64,000 nt of DNA from Ruegeria lacuscaerulensis (GTDB taxonomy: Bacteria; Pseudomonadota; Alphaproteobacteria; Rhodobacterales; Rhodobacteraceae). The notes beneath the pieces were generated by a model. The model ran no database searches. It was not told the origin of the DNA and was given only the letters and a program-made list of their open reading frames with translations. The number at the start of each line of letters is the position of its first letter. Positions within the stretch are counted from its first letter, which is position 1. The translations under genes were made by a program, and so were the position numbers. The stretch is taken from assembly GCF_013031245.1 (NCBI RefSeq), contig NZ_WPZL01000008.1, positions 62,001 to 126,000 of the forward strand. The letters are read 5' to 3'. This document shows, one piece after another, positions 63,761-64,000 of the stretch.

Positions 63761-64000
63761 GTGCGGTATGCTGATATGACGCTGGCACAGGCCGCCCGTA
63801 TCACGCCCGTTGTCGGCATGACCGACACGTTGGAAATGATCGACCTGACCAAAATGCGCGCCTATCGGTTGCAAAGGCTGCGCAACGAAATGAAACGTCA
63901 GGATATGGGCGGCTGCGTCCTGACTTCGGTTTATTCGATCCGCTACGCCACCGGAATGCGTGACGCAGGCATCATGCAGAGCCATATTCCGCTGAGCTAC
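63761..64000 (+). CDS. M24 (creatinase/Xaa-Pro peptidase) family protein, N-terminal part
   Basis: The first 80 codons of a protein that runs off the window. DLTKMRAYRLQRLRNEMKRQDMGGCVLTSVYSIRYATGMRD is, in outline, the creatinase_N domain start shared by Xaa-Pro aminopeptidases, creatinase, ectoine hydrolase (DoeA/EutD) and DMSP lyase DddP. The spacing of RYAT after the beta strand is closest in style to the DddP-like branch. The catalytic M24 domain lies outside the window, so the activity cannot be judged. GTG at 63761, five bases after the ferredoxin stop, is the likely start; ATG at 63776 is an alternative. Confidence 0.7.
   Translation, partial: MRYADMTLAQAARITPVVGMTDTLEMIDLTKMRAYRLQRLRNEMKRQDMGGCVLTSVYSIRYATGMRDAGIMQSHIPLSY

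Overview
The window looks like a chromosomal stretch from a marine alphaproteobacterium of the Rhodobacteraceae (Roseobacter group). This is inferred from the GC-rich coding style, the mix of TRAP and ABC uptake systems, an Ehu-type ectoine transporter, a DUF2793 protein, MttB-like methyltransferase and CaiB-type CoA-transferase genes, and broad small-molecule catabolism. No integrase, transposase, tRNA, rRNA or CRISPR array was recognised.

Layout. 1-1.0 kb: start of a cyo quinol oxidase operon (cyoA, first codons of cyoB). 1.2-2.4 kb: MltB-type lytic transglycosylase. 2.8-8.2 kb: oligopeptide ABC operon oppA-B-C-DF, with both ATPases fused. 8.4-14.2 kb: nucleotide-sugar genes galU, fcl, gmd and ugd (UDP-glucose, GDP-fucose and UDP-glucuronate supply) around a DUF2793 surface-type protein. 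14.8-20.2 kb: MttB-like methyltransferase, LysR regulator and a tandem-domain CoA-transferase. 20.6-22.8 kb: a decayed arylsulfatase gene. 23.2-29.0 kb: UspA protein, TRAP transporter and a MocR-type regulator.

29.6-42.0 kb is the strangest part: a beta-repeat protein without signal peptide, an MBL-like protein, a gamma-glutamylcyclotransferase-like protein, a 1744-residue pseudokinase/AAA/GAF/adenylate-cyclase protein, and a phosphoesterase translationally coupled to an orphan protein. 42.8-47.7 kb: complete branched-chain 2-oxoacid dehydrogenase operon (E1 alpha, E1 beta, E2, E3). 47.9-50.1 kb: NfeD-slipin pair.

50.3-64.0 kb is a catabolic supercluster: Ehu-type ABC transporter, betaine-aldehyde-type dehydrogenase and Lrp/AsnC regulator on the minus strand; then a Rieske oxygenase, two D-2-hydroxyacid dehydrogenases, a GarR-like reductase, an AruI-like TPP decarboxylase, a histidine-box membrane oxygenase/desaturase, a Rieske ferredoxin and the start of an M24 creatinase-type hydrolase on the plus strand. 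Three copies of CGAATTTCG sit in or beside the Lrp gene and the promoters around it, suggesting one control circuit. This is the best candidate for an undescribed pathway, probably for an N-containing osmolyte, but the substrate cannot be read from sequence.

All three binding-protein-dependent transporters carry a perfect GC-rich hairpin just after the binding-protein gene and before the next permease gene. Starts were moved from the longest reading frame wherever a Shine-Dalgarno sequence or signal peptide supported a later codon.
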